Assembly: GCF_018687635.1 (NCBI RefSeq)
Contig: NZ_CP061300.1
Location: 558,001-622,000, forward strand
DNA from: Polynucleobacter sp. MWH-Braz-FAM2G
Lineage (GTDB): Bacteria; Pseudomonadota; Gammaproteobacteria; Burkholderiales; Burkholderiaceae
Length of the DNA: 64,000 bases
Direction of reading: 5' to 3'
The position numbers were made by a program, and so were the translations under genes. How positions within the stretch are numbered: the stretch's first letter is position 1; the number at the start of each line of letters is the position of its first letter. Shown in pieces: positions 56,487-64,000 of the stretch. The notes beneath the pieces are model-generated. The model was given only the letters and a program-made list of their open reading frames with translations. It did no database searches and was not told the DNA's origin.

Positions 56487-57445
56487 TATTTGGAATCCTG
56501 ATTAATTTGTAGCTTGCTCAGAATGGTGCCCCAAATGCCTTTAGGGAAGAACAGCACAAAGAACATGAAAACTATGCCAACAACGGCCATCCAGTGTTTT
56601 GTAAAGGTGGTTACGACATCCTCCAAATAGAGCATGACCGCTGCTCCAATAAAGGGACCAAAGAAGGTTCCCATACCACCCAAGATGCTCATCATGACCG
56701 CTTGTCCAGACTGCAAATAATGCAAGGAATCAATCGGCACAATAGAAAGGTGCAGGGCGCGCAATGAGCCAGCCAATCCACAAATAGCTGCTGATAAAAC
56801 AAATACCAACAGTTTGGTGCGAGCAACATCAAACCCGCAGGCAGCAGCACGCTTTTCGTTTTCGCGAATCGCTTCCATTACTGCACCTAGAGGTGAACTC
56901 AAAATGCGAGAGATGAGCCAAATCGCAATGACTACAAAGAAGAGTATTACGTAGTACTTAACGAGTGGGTTTAAGAAGTCAACAGGAATACCCAGAATCT
57001 TGAACTCATCAACTCTGACGCCGCGTAAACCATTTTCACCACCAGTCAGACTCTCCGCTTTGTAGAAGATGTAGTACACAATTTGACCAAGCGCTAATGT
57101 CACCATTGAGAAGTAGATGCCACGAGTACGAATAGCAAGATAGCCCATGATCAGTCCGCCTATCGCTGCACCAATAATGCCAACCAATATAGCTACGCCC
57201 CAAGGCATCCCATAATGAACAATGCCAATGCCAGTGAGATAGCTCCCAATGCCAAGAAAGGCTGCATGGCCAAAGGATAAGAGACCCATATAGCCAAATA
57301 ACAAGTTGAAGCCCATGGCGAATAAACCAAATATCAAAATATTGATTGCCAGTGCCTCATAAGGCATGATGAATGGAAATATGGCTAGAAATAGGGTGCT
57401 AGCTAGTACCCTATGGCGTGCTACGAGTTGAAAAAATGAATTCAT
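56486..57445 (-). CDS. livM: Liv-type ABC transporter permease (LivM)
   Basis: The 319-residue permease has about eight transmembrane helices and the LivM signature GLLSFGHAAFLGIGSYLTGIG in the first third, with the EAA-like loop AIRENEKRAAACGFDVARTKL that contacts the ATPases. It forms the channel with LivH. It is 14 bp after livH and overlaps livG. Confidence 0.93.
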   Translation of the reverse strand: MNSFFQLVARHRVLASTLFLAIFPFIMPYEALAINILIFGLFAMGFNLLFGYMGLLSFGHAAFLGIGSYLTGIGIVHYGMPWGVAILVGIIGAAIGGLIMGYLAIRTRGIYFSMVTLALGQIVYYIFYKAESLTGGENGLRGVRVDEFKILGIPVDFLNPLVKYYVILFFVVIAIWLISRILSSPLGAVMEAIRENEKRAAACGFDVARTKLLVFVLSAAICGLAGSLRALHLSIVPIDSLHYLQSGQAVMMSILGGMGTFFGPFIGAAVMLYLEDVVTTFTKHWMAVVGIVFMFFVLFFPKGIWGTILSKLQINQDSK

Positions 57446-57459
57446 AAATATACGGAGCC

Positions 57460-58344
57460 TTAGCCCATCGCTCCTGCTTTACCAAATAAACCTTGCGGAC
57501 GAATTAATAACACCACCGCCATCAAGACAAAAATAGATAGTTCGGCTAAATCTGGAAAGAAGAGCGAAGTCATGCTGTAAACCACACCAACAAGTAAGCC
57601 CGCTACTACCGCGCCTGCAGGTGAACCCATGCCGCCAACGACGGTGACCACAAAGGATTCCGCCAAAATAGGGATGCCCATTTCTGGGTTAACAGATCGA
57701 GTCGGCGAAGCAAGAATTCCGGAGAGACCGGCGATTGCACAACCTAAGCCAAAAACTAATAACCAGACTTTGGCGATATCGACGCCCAATACCTTCACAA
57801 TTTCTTGATCTGCTGCGCCAGCTTTGATAATTAAACCGTAGCGTGTTTTCTGAATAAAAAACCACACTCCAAAAATGATGACTGCGGTGGCTACGATTAA
57901 AAAGAGTCGATATTTTGGAAAGTATCCAATTCCCACATTGACTGTTCCACCCAAACCTTCTGGAGTAACTGAAGGTAGACCTTCTATACCAAAGGTAATT
58001 CGCATTGCTTCAATCAGAACATAAGAGAGGCCAAAGGTTAGTAGTAGCGGGTAGTCCAGTCCGCGCCCATAGAGCGGTCTCACTAGGAAGCGCTCAGTTA
58101 CTAATCCAATAGCACCAGTAAGTAATGGTGTGAGAACTAGGCTAAACCAAAAGTTTCCAGTGATTCCCAAGAAGTACACACCCAAGAAAGCGCCCACCAT
58201 AAAGAAAGCGCCATGTGCAAAGTTCACCACATTGAGCATGCCAAAAATGAGACATAGGCCAAGCGCAAGAAGCGCATAAATACTACCTAAGGCGATGCCC
58301 GTAAGTAGTTGCATGCAAAGAAGTTCAAATGAAAGACCGGTCAT
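57460..58344 (-). CDS. livH: Liv-type ABC transporter permease (LivH)
   Basis: The 294-residue permease has about eight transmembrane helices. LGSIYALLALGLCLIFGMLNVVNFAHGAFFMVGAF is the family start and the AGAADQEIVKVLGVDIAKV loop contacts the ATPases. It is separated from the binding-protein gene by 85 bp that contain a strong hairpin, and from livM by 14 bp. Confidence 0.93.
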   Translation of the reverse strand: MTGLSFELLCMQLLTGIALGSIYALLALGLCLIFGMLNVVNFAHGAFFMVGAFLGVYFLGITGNFWFSLVLTPLLTGAIGLVTERFLVRPLYGRGLDYPLLLTFGLSYVLIEAMRITFGIEGLPSVTPEGLGGTVNVGIGYFPKYRLFLIVATAVIIFGVWFFIQKTRYGLIIKAGAADQEIVKVLGVDIAKVWLLVFGLGCAIAGLSGILASPTRSVNPEMGIPILAESFVVTVVGGMGSPAGAVVAGLLVGVVYSMTSLFFPDLAELSIFVLMAVVLLIRPQGLFGKAGAMG

Positions 58345-58393
58345 ATATTTACTCAGAAAAACTACCCCTCACTTCATTGTGCGGGGTTGTGAA

Positions 58394-58419
58394 TCAGGGT
58401 GAATGAGTATTCACCCTGA
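58394..58419 (-). other. Strong intercistronic hairpin between the binding-protein gene and livH
   Basis: An 11-bp perfect inverted repeat (TCAGGGTGAAT/ATTCACCCTGA) with a 4-base loop lies 11 bases after the binding-protein stop. On the transcribed minus strand no T-run follows, so it is more likely a partial terminator or 3'-end stabiliser that lets the binding protein be made in excess over the membrane parts, a common arrangement in ABC operons. Confidence 0.7.
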
Positions 58420-58429
58420 AATTTTTGGA

Positions 58430-59665
58430 TTAGGCTTTATGTCCTAGCTCAGCGCAAGTGCGCATGTTTTTCTCAGTAGTGGGTTCAATCGTCAAAATAT
58501 TGAAGACGTCATACTTATCTTTCATATTCTTGGATTTAGACTCAACAATGATGACGGTCTGTACTGCTTGATGGTCACATTTGCGATAGTATTCAGGACC
58601 CTTGTACCAGTCATACTTCAGATTTTCCATCGCTGTAACCACCTTCATGGTTTCAGTTGATTTAGCAATCTTGATTGAGGCTAATACGCTCTTGACGCCT
58701 GCATAGCCTAATGCACCGTAATCTGATGGAACTGAGCCGTTATACATTTTGCGGAATGCATCGTTAAAAGCTTTCGCAGTTGGAATGCGATCTTCAAGAC
58801 CCCAGTAATATGATGTGCCACCGATGATGCCTTCGAATGCCTCAGGGCCGCCTGCAAGACGTGAGGTATACAGAAGTACAGGTGTCACGATCTTCATGCT
58901 CGATTTAAGGCCGAAGTCAGTGCATTGTTTTGCTGCATTCACCAAATCACGACCAAAGTTGCAAAGTACCAAAATATCTGGGTTCAACGCCTTAATGCGT
59001 GGCAGGAAAGCGGAATAATCAGATGCGCCCAATGGATGGCGGATATCAGCTAGAGTGGTTGCGCCCATTTCTTTGCCGGCACGTTCAAAAGCGCGCACCA
59101 TTTCATGGCCGTAGGCGTAATCAGCTGTGAGGAAGACAATTTTTTTGCCAAAACGTGGAATAGAGTAACGAGCTACAGCACCAGCAGTCATTGTTGGGTT
59201 TAATGCTTCATGGAATGTGTAAACACTCCAGTCTTTCGCTTCGTTAATTGCATCAGACTGACTGATGGAGTTGAACAACACTTTTCTTTCTTTGCAAACC
59301 GCATTGATCGAGAGTTGTGTTGCGGCAGAAAGTGAGCCTACAACGAAGTTCACCTTATCTTTTTCGATTAACTCTAAAGTGCGGGTAGCCGCTTCGCCTG
59401 GATTGAGCTTGTCGTCACGAACTAAAAGCTCAGCTTTGCGTCCATTGAAGCCGCCAGCATCATTGAACTCTTTAATGGCCAATTCAGCAGCCTTCACCTG
59501 ATCTTGTGCTTCGGCAGAAAATGGGCCGGTTAATGGAGTTGGAAAACCAATCTTGATGGTATCAGCTTGAGCGTTTGCAACATTTAACCAAAGTGGGGTA
59601 CTTGCTACTGCTGCTCCACCAATTAACATCTGACGTCTAGTTTGATTCGTTACTTTTTGTTTCAT
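58430..59665 (-). CDS. Liv-type ABC transporter substrate-binding protein
   Basis: The 411-residue protein starts with a Tat-like signal (TRRQMLIGGAAVASTPLWLNVANA) and continues as a type I periplasmic binding protein (Peripla_BP_6) with KIGFPTPLTGPFSAEAQDQVKAAELAIKEFNDAGG. It delivers substrate to the LivHMGF transporter. The ATG at 59665 has GGAGGAG seven bases upstream; the ATG at 59680 is part of that ribosome site region and less likely. Similar binding proteins take amino acids, urea, amides or aromatic acids; the neighbouring genes favour an aromatic compound. Confidence 0.9.
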   Translation of the reverse strand: MKQKVTNQTRRQMLIGGAAVASTPLWLNVANAQADTIKIGFPTPLTGPFSAEAQDQVKAAELAIKEFNDAGGFNGRKAELLVRDDKLNPGEAATRTLELIEKDKVNFVVGSLSAATQLSINAVCKERKVLFNSISQSDAINEAKDWSVYTFHEALNPTMTAGAVARYSIPRFGKKIVFLTADYAYGHEMVRAFERAGKEMGATTLADIRHPLGASDYSAFLPRIKALNPDILVLCNFGRDLVNAAKQCTDFGLKSSMKIVTPVLLYTSRLAGGPEAFEGIIGGTSYYWGLEDRIPTAKAFNDAFRKMYNGSVPSDYGALGYAGVKSVLASIKIAKSTETMKVVTAMENLKYDWYKGPEYYRKCDHQAVQTVIIVESKSKNMKDKYDVFNILTIEPTTEKNMRTCAELGHKA

Positions 59666-59740
59666 GGTTGTCTCCTCCATATAAAACCTTGTTAAATAAT
59701 CGTGCTTTTAGTTTTTCTAAATCTTAACTGAATGCGCTTT

Positions 59741-60982
59741 TTAATGCGCGGATTCAGGTACTGCTTTTCCTTGTGCCAATAGATCAGTCAGATCAATTGC
59801 TGTCTCCGCCATCACAGTATTGGCATTTCTTTTGAGATTCTCAGAATCCCGAGTACCTTTGCTACCCTGTGCTTGCATATAGCGCCCCAAATATTGGGCT
59901 CTCGCGACCACCTGCTGTCCGAGTTTGAGTCGCTCATTTCCGTATGCACTTAAGGCTTCTGGAGTGGCGCCGAGCTTAGCTATGTGTCGTGTAATGGACA
60001 TTGCCTCGTCCCCAGCTTTGGTGACACCCATTCCTACGTGGGGTCTACCTACAAAAGCGGCATCACCCATTAATGCGATTCTGTTAAATACAATTTCTTC
60101 AGAACGAACATCGTAAATAGCTTGAAAAAATGGAGCGGCAGTTTTTTCTAGTATCTCTGCGTATTGAGGTGCCAAAATGTCTTGTGCCACTTTGCGCATA
60201 TGAGAAATATTTTTCCAAGATACCTTTAGTGGCGGAATCCCTGTCGGGTAGTAATGCCCATCGTTATCTGTGAGTAGATTAACTAGCTCTTCTTGTTCTG
60301 ACGCAGGTCTGTACCAAACAAAGTTGTAACGACGCTTGCCAGGGCGAGTGTCGTTACCAGAACCCGCTACGGGATAGCCCAGCATTTGCTCGCCATTAGG
60401 CAAGCAAAAGCCAAAATAGTTAAATAAAGTATCTAGCGTGAAATTCGATAAGCAGGCTTCATCACATACGCCACGCCATGCTATGTAACCGGCATACTCA
60501 GGCTGAATCTGTGGCGCAATTTGAGCCCTTACTGCTGAACGAATCCCGTCAGATGCAATCAGGAGTTCGGCCTCAAATTGACTGCCATCTTCGCATAGCA
60601 CTTGTACTTTTTTAGCATCTTGAGCGACTGTTTTTACTGCCTTACCTTGCAGATAACGCTCATTTGGAAAACTCTCTTTGAGCATGTGATAGAGACGGCT
60701 CCAGGAGGTGAGTACCTGAGGGAATTCCATTTCACCAAGGCTTTTGCCATCTGCGCCTAACGTCACCCTTTTGGTAACAGGCACACCGAGTGTGTGGTCA
60801 ACGGTAACTCCAGAGGCGCGTAGTGCTTCAGTCAATGAATCATGCGTCACGATACCGGCACCGCGACCATCCATGGATCCAATGGTCTTTTCTAGAAGAG
60901 TAACGTCATGACCCTGACGCAGCAACATATTTGCCGCGAACAAGCCGCCAAGAGATCCGCCCACCACTAGAATTTTTGCCAT
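59741..60982 (-). CDS. Group A FAD-dependent aromatic hydroxylase-like monooxygenase
   Basis: The 413-residue protein has the FAD-binding start KILVVGGSLGGLFAANMLL, followed by the GRGAGIV segment, the DG motif LLIASDGIRSAVR and the second FAD motif ALMGDAAFVGRPHVGMG. The sequence resembles 2,6-dihydroxypyridine 3-hydroxylase and related enzymes acting on hydroxylated N-heterocycles. It would insert one oxygen into an activated ring using NAD(P)H. It lies between the VOC gene (9 bp) and the binding-protein gene (75 bp), so it probably acts on the imported substrate or a product of the molybdenum hydroxylase. Confidence 0.87.
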   Translation of the reverse strand: MAKILVVGGSLGGLFAANMLLRQGHDVTLLEKTIGSMDGRGAGIVTHDSLTEALRASGVTVDHTLGVPVTKRVTLGADGKSLGEMEFPQVLTSWSRLYHMLKESFPNERYLQGKAVKTVAQDAKKVQVLCEDGSQFEAELLIASDGIRSAVRAQIAPQIQPEYAGYIAWRGVCDEACLSNFTLDTLFNYFGFCLPNGEQMLGYPVAGSGNDTRPGKRRYNFVWYRPASEQEELVNLLTDNDGHYYPTGIPPLKVSWKNISHMRKVAQDILAPQYAEILEKTAAPFFQAIYDVRSEEIVFNRIALMGDAAFVGRPHVGMGVTKAGDEAMSITRHIAKLGATPEALSAYGNERLKLGQQVVARAQYLGRYMQAQGSKGTRDSENLKRNANTVMAETAIDLTDLLAQGKAVPESAH

Positions 60983-60991
60983 TAGTAGTTC

Positions 60992-61450
60992 CTATGCCGC
61001 CTTAGCATCTAATGCTGCTTTTTCTTCTGCGGGGTAATTAAGTTCAATCACTACGCCGTTTGGATCATCTAAAAAAATCTGGTGCAGTTTTAGCACTGGC
61101 ACCGTGCGCTCGCGATATGGGATGTTTAATTTCTTCAAGAGTGCAATTTTTTCTTCAAGTCCAGTGGCAAAAAAAGCGATGTGATCAACTGCGCCAGATC
61201 CATGCAGGGAACTTGGGTCTCGATCACCTAAGTATTTCTTAAGGCCACTTGGATCGTTTTTATCAATGGCGATGAGATGTAAAACCGCATTAGCCCAACT
61301 GCTCTCATCTCCGTTATATAGCCAAACACCAGGAAAGGGGAACTCAGGCCTTGGGCCAACTGTTAAGCCAAGAATTTTGCTAAAAAATTCAGTTGTCTTT
61401 TCGATCTCAAGACTGCGAATAGAGAAGTGATTTAGGCTTAGGTTAGACAT
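60992..61450 (-). CDS. VOC-superfamily protein (glyoxalase/dioxygenase-like)
   Basis: The 152-residue protein is a vicinal-oxygen-chelate fold with two beta-alpha-beta-beta-beta modules: LNHFSIRSLEIEKTTEFFSKILGLTVG at the start and VDHIAFFATGLEEKIALLKKL in the middle, with His and Glu metal ligands (HFSI, VDHIAF, VIELNY). It may be a ring-cleaving dioxygenase, isomerase or hydrolase step of the same pathway. It lies 14 bp after tetR and 9 bp before the monooxygenase gene. Confidence 0.86.
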   Translation of the reverse strand: MSNLSLNHFSIRSLEIEKTTEFFSKILGLTVGPRPEFPFPGVWLYNGDESSWANAVLHLIAIDKNDPSGLKKYLGDRDPSSLHGSGAVDHIAFFATGLEEKIALLKKLNIPYRERTVPVLKLHQIFLDDPNGVVIELNYPAEEKAALDAKAA

Positions 61451-61464
61451 GATGACCTTTTGGA

Positions 61465-62157
61465 TTAAGCAAATAGTAATTTTGCGGAATGAAGATAAGA
61501 CTGCACGCGATCGCGAATAATTTCTTGTTCTGTATTAGTGCTCTCGACTGCGTAGATTGCTTGTCCATAGATCCACCTTCTCATACCGATATAAAAAATA
61601 CCGCCATGTAAGCCCATGAGGAATTCAAGTTCACGCTGGGTGGGTTTGGAATTGTTTGGTCTTCCGCAATACTTGCGCGTTTCGCGAATGAGTCTAGGTA
61701 ACAAGCGTGAACGCAATAGCTCAAAGAATCGATCACTAATGGTGTGATCGCTTAAGCCTGAGAAAATCAAGATTCGCACAAAGTCATAAGTTAAAACGGT
61801 ATTGGAGTAGTCCAAATAGAAGGCATTGAATTTTTCTTCAGGCGTCAGAGACTCATCATCCAATAGTGCCTCCCACTCTGGTTTCCATCTCGACTCAAAA
61901 ACCTCTTTATAAACTTCTTGAATCAAAGCGTCTTTGGTTGGGAAGTAGTGATAGAGAAGGGTATGGGTGACGCCTAATTCTTTGGATAAATTTCTGAGTT
62001 GTCCATCAATTCCATTTCTGGCGAAGAACTGAATGGCGCTATCCAATATTTGGCGTTTACGCTCTGCGGTGCCCATTCTTCTTTTGGTGGGCGGCGTCAA
62101 TTCTGCTGAAATTTCAGCATTATTTGAGCTGGAAACGTGATCTTCAGTAAAACGCAT
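61465..62157 (-). CDS. TetR-family transcriptional regulator
   Basis: The 230-residue protein has an N-terminal TetR HTH: KRQILDSAIQFFARNGIDGQLRNLSKELGVTHTLLYHYFPTKDALIQEVY (about residues 32-82), and a helical ligand domain behind it. It is the first gene of the minus-strand catabolic/transport operon and divergent from coxG, with an operator-like palindrome in between. It probably represses both directions and is relieved by a pathway compound. Confidence 0.92.
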   Translation of the reverse strand: MRFTEDHVSSSNNAEISAELTPPTKRRMGTAERKRQILDSAIQFFARNGIDGQLRNLSKELGVTHTLLYHYFPTKDALIQEVYKEVFESRWKPEWEALLDDESLTPEEKFNAFYLDYSNTVLTYDFVRILIFSGLSDHTISDRFFELLRSRLLPRLIRETRKYCGRPNNSKPTQRELEFLMGLHGGIFYIGMRRWIYGQAIYAVESTNTEQEIIRDRVQSYLHSAKLLFA

Positions 62158-62189
62158 GTCTTCTCAGGGTTTATCCGAATTTGGACTTA

Positions 62190-62227
62190 TTGACCAAAAG
62201 TTAAATAATGGTACATTGTTGAACAAT
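62190..62227 (+). promoter_or_regulatory. Promoter/operator region between tetR and coxG
   Basis: TTGACC (62190-62195) and TACATT (62212-62217), 16 bases apart, form a reasonable sigma-70 promoter for coxG. The -10 is overlapped by the perfect palindrome ATTGTT-G-AACAAT (62215-62227), a fitting place for TetR-type repression. The AAGGAG ribosome site of coxG lies at 62259-62264. Elements were found by eye. Confidence 0.5.
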
Positions 62228-62269
62228 TGGTAGATAAGACTCTATTCGTACAAACCCCAAGGAGATCAA

Positions 62270-62746
62270 ATGGAATTAAATGGCGAGCAACTCATATCCG
62301 CTCCAATCCCTGAGGTATGGAGGGGTTTGAACGATATTGACGTGCTGGCCAAGTCTATTCCGGGCTGCGAAGAGATCAGTCGCATCTCCCCAGAAGAGGT
62401 TCATGCCAAGGTTATGTTCAAGATTGGTCCAGTAAGAGCCCGATTTGCTGGGAAATTGCTCCTAAGCGACATCATTCCTGATCAGTCTTGTTCTATGGCA
62501 TTTGAGGGGTCGGGGGGTGCTGCTGGATTTGCTAAAGGCAAATCTCGGGTTGAGTTAAAGCAGTCCGAAGGAGGTACTTTGGTTTGTTATACGACCGAAG
62601 CTTCAATTGGCGGGAAATTGGGGCAAATTGGCGGGCGCTTGATTAGCGCATCAGCTAAAAAAATTGCAGATGATTTTTTTCAGCAATTTGCAAAAGAATT
62701 AGGCGGGGAGACGATAGCGTTGGAGTCAGACGCTGGCAGTAAATAA
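62270..62746 (+). CDS. coxG: CoxG-like SRPBCC protein (molybdenum hydroxylase cluster)
   Basis: The 158-residue protein belongs to the CoxG (CO dehydrogenase subunit G) family: MELNGEQLISAPIPEVWRGLNDIDVLAKSIPGCEEI and the FEGSGGAAGFAKGKSRVEL segment are typical. It probably helps anchor or mature the hydroxylase at the membrane. AAGGAG is five bases before the ATG. It is divergent from tetR (112 bp) and 122 bp before the FAD subunit gene. Confidence 0.9.
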   Translation: MELNGEQLISAPIPEVWRGLNDIDVLAKSIPGCEEISRISPEEVHAKVMFKIGPVRARFAGKLLLSDIIPDQSCSMAFEGSGGAAGFAKGKSRVELKQSEGGTLVCYTTEASIGGKLGQIGGRLISASAKKIADDFFQQFAKELGGETIALESDAGSK

Positions 62747-62787
62747 AAATAGTCATAGAGCTATAAAACATAACTATAAAAAGTAGT

Positions 62788-62799
62788 TGCATTAATGCA
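62788..62799. promoter_or_regulatory. Palindrome upstream of the molybdenum hydroxylase subunit genes
   Basis: TGCATTAATGCA is a perfect 12-bp palindrome in the AT-rich 122-bp gap between coxG and the FAD subunit gene. It overlaps a possible -35 (TTGCAT, 62787-62792) whose partner would be TGTAGT at 62811. The rest of the gap holds A-rich direct repeats (AAAAAGCT twice, 62826-62841) and nothing else recognised. Confidence 0.3.
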
Positions 62800-62868
62800 G
62801 TTGTAGTACGTGTAGTGCAAAAAATAAAAAGCTAAAAAGCTGAATATTTTAGTGGTGGAGGAGACGTA

Positions 62869-63723
62869 ATGAAATCAGCAGCATTTGATTATGTGAAGCC
62901 GAAGGTTTTGCAGGAGGCTTTGTCTTTGCTTGAGCAGGGGGGTGATGATGCGCGCTTAATTGCCGGTGGACAAACTCTGTTGGCAACTTTAAATATGCGT
63001 TTATCTGAACCGAGTGTGCTAATCGACATTACTGATTTAAAAGAGCTCCAAGGCATCACGGTAGTAGGCGATCAATTGCGTATTGGGGCGTTGGTAACTC
63101 ATACTGAAATTGAGGATTCAGAGTTGGTGGCAAAGCATGCACCACTGTTAAAAGCAGCTGCTCCTCACATTGCCCATCGCGCTATTCGTAATCTAGGAAC
63201 CTGGGGTGGATCTTTGGCATACGGAGACCCCGCCGCTGAATGGCCTGCTTGCAGTCTGACTTTACAAGCAACTATGATCATTCATGGCCCTGCGGGTGAG
63301 CGCAGAATTTCTGCAAAAGATTTTTTTATTGATCTGTACACAACCTCTCTTGAGCCAGATGAAATTCTGGTGGCTACCGAGATCCCGCTTGCTAATAAAC
63401 AAGAAGTTTTCTATTTCCATGAACTGGCTAGACGTCATGGCGACTATGCGGTTGCTGGCTTAGCGGCCGTGGCGCAAAAGCAGGACGACGTGCTCAATCA
63501 TTGCGCATTTACGTTCTTTTCAATTGGCGCTACACCTGTGATGGCAACCAAGGCTCAAGATCTGGTCAATGGTCAAAAGTTAAATGATGAATTAATTGCC
63601 AAAGCCGTAGCGACAGCGCGGGATGAGATTGAAGCAATAGCTGACATCACTAATAGCGCAGAAGCCAAGCAACATTTAATCGGTGTATTGCTTGAGCGTG
63701 GACTCAAGCAGATGGTTGCTTAA
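62869..63723 (+). CDS. Molybdenum hydroxylase FAD-binding (medium) subunit, CoxM/XdhB-like
   Basis: The 284-residue protein is the FAD subunit of xanthine-dehydrogenase-family hydroxylases. The FAD motifs AGGQTLLATLNMRLSEPSVLIDI and LGTWGGSLAYGDPAAEWPA are present; the C-terminal CODH_FAD domain ends near residue 282. It passes electrons from the [2Fe-2S] subunit to an acceptor. GGAGGAGACG is the ribosome site. The [2Fe-2S] subunit follows 43 bp later; the large molybdopterin subunit must lie beyond the window. Confidence 0.93.
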   Translation: MKSAAFDYVKPKVLQEALSLLEQGGDDARLIAGGQTLLATLNMRLSEPSVLIDITDLKELQGITVVGDQLRIGALVTHTEIEDSELVAKHAPLLKAAAPHIAHRAIRNLGTWGGSLAYGDPAAEWPACSLTLQATMIIHGPAGERRISAKDFFIDLYTTSLEPDEILVATEIPLANKQEVFYFHELARRHGDYAVAGLAAVAQKQDDVLNHCAFTFFSIGATPVMATKAQDLVNGQKLNDELIAKAVATARDEIEAIADITNSAEAKQHLIGVLLERGLKQMVA

Positions 63724-63766
63724 GTCGCAATCAATAAAACATCATTCGAGAAATTCGGAGATCAGT

Positions 63767-64000
63767 ATGAGTTTGAAGAAAAAAATTTCAATGACCGTAA
63801 ATGGCCAACTTGTGAATGCGGAGATTGAGTCGCGTAAACATCTGGTAGATTTTTTGCGTGAAGATCTCCATTTAAAAGGGCCGCACTTAGGTTGTGAGCA
63901 AGGAGCATGTGGCGCTTGTACCGTCAAGGTGGATGGTCAAATCATCCGCGGTTGTCTATTTTTGGCTGTTCAGGCTAATGGAAAGGTGGTCGAAACAGTT
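63767..64000 (+). CDS. Molybdenum hydroxylase [2Fe-2S] (small) subunit, 3' truncated by window edge
   Basis: 78 residues are visible. The plant-type [2Fe-2S] motif CEQGACGACTV (three Cys) and a fourth Cys in IRGCLF show the N-terminal ferredoxin domain of XdhA/CoxS-type subunits; the second, C-terminal cluster domain is cut off. The ATG at 63767 has CGGAG seven bases upstream. Together with the FAD subunit it forms part of a hydroxylase that adds water-derived oxygen to an aromatic or N-heterocyclic ring, or, less likely, a CO dehydrogenase. Confidence 0.93.
   Translation, partial: MSLKKKISMTVNGQLVNAEIESRKHLVDFLREDLHLKGPHLGCEQGACGACTVKVDGQIIRGCLFLAVQANGKVVETV

Noticed and set aside
62826..62841. 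Short tandem repeat AAAAAGCT x2 before the molybdenum hydroxylase genes
   Set aside because: Two copies in AT-rich sequence are not significant and do not match a known site.

Overview
This window looks like chromosomal DNA of a free-living betaproteobacterium of the order Burkholderiales. The modest GC content, the compact gene packing and the gene neighbourhoods (bamA-ompH-lpxD-fabZ-lpxA-lpxB-rnhB, smpB/ratA/rnfH/guaB/guaA, a DUF3305/DUF3306 formate dehydrogenase cluster) fit Polynucleobacter best. That genus call is inference from gene content and order, not a database match. No rRNA, tRNA, CRISPR array, insertion sequence or phage gene was seen. No gene-free stretch exceeds about 215 bases. 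The window starts inside bamA and ends inside a [2Fe-2S] subunit gene.

Layout. 1-6.4 kb (+): outer-membrane biogenesis and lipid A operon, ending with rnhB and a SPOUT rRNA methyltransferase. 6.4-11.5 kb: a diguanylate cyclase behind an FNR-like dyad, then the divergent pair ppsR/ppsA with a strong terminator. 11.5-15.7 kb (-): a four-gene Anbu operon (circularly permuted ATP-grasp, alpha-E, transglutaminase-like, proteasome-like peptidase) with an NtrC-like dyad upstream. 15.8-20.2 kb: smpB (-), then ratA, an RnfH-family gene, guaB and guaA (+). 20.3-26.6 kb (+): an orphan membrane-anchored TAXI-like protein, a DUF455 ferritin-like protein, a lipoprotein, queE, queD, tadA, ldcA and a SOUL protein. 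26.6-32.2 kb (-): an envelope glycan/lipid operon (GT39, UPF0104, GT9, PAP2) ending in rlmJ. 32.2-37.3 kb: a DUF3047 lipoprotein, divergent copA and a small metallochaperone, and a DUF47-Pit phosphate uptake pair.

37.4-49.5 kb is a formate dehydrogenase island. It holds the Fe-S carrier ApbC, DUF3305, DUF3306, a poly-ferredoxin, a TorD-like chaperone, a small Tat protein, the catalytic, Fe-S and cytochrome b subunits, two small exported proteins and an opposing tungstate-type ABC transporter (tupB, tupC) without its binding protein. 49.5-52 kb (+) has a small BFD-like ferredoxin, a YbhP-like EEP protein and a cardiolipin synthase.

52-64 kb looks catabolic. A CaiB/BaiF CoA transferase and an acyl-CoA dehydrogenase are followed, after one DedA-like gene, by a minus-strand run: TetR regulator, VOC protein, FAD monooxygenase and a complete Liv-type ABC transporter. 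Diverging from tetR are coxG and the FAD and [2Fe-2S] subunits of a molybdenum hydroxylase. Together they suggest uptake and hydroxylation of a small aromatic or N-heterocyclic substrate. The formate dehydrogenase and this hydroxylase would both need a pyranopterin Mo/W cofactor, which may be why metal-oxyanion uptake genes lie nearby.
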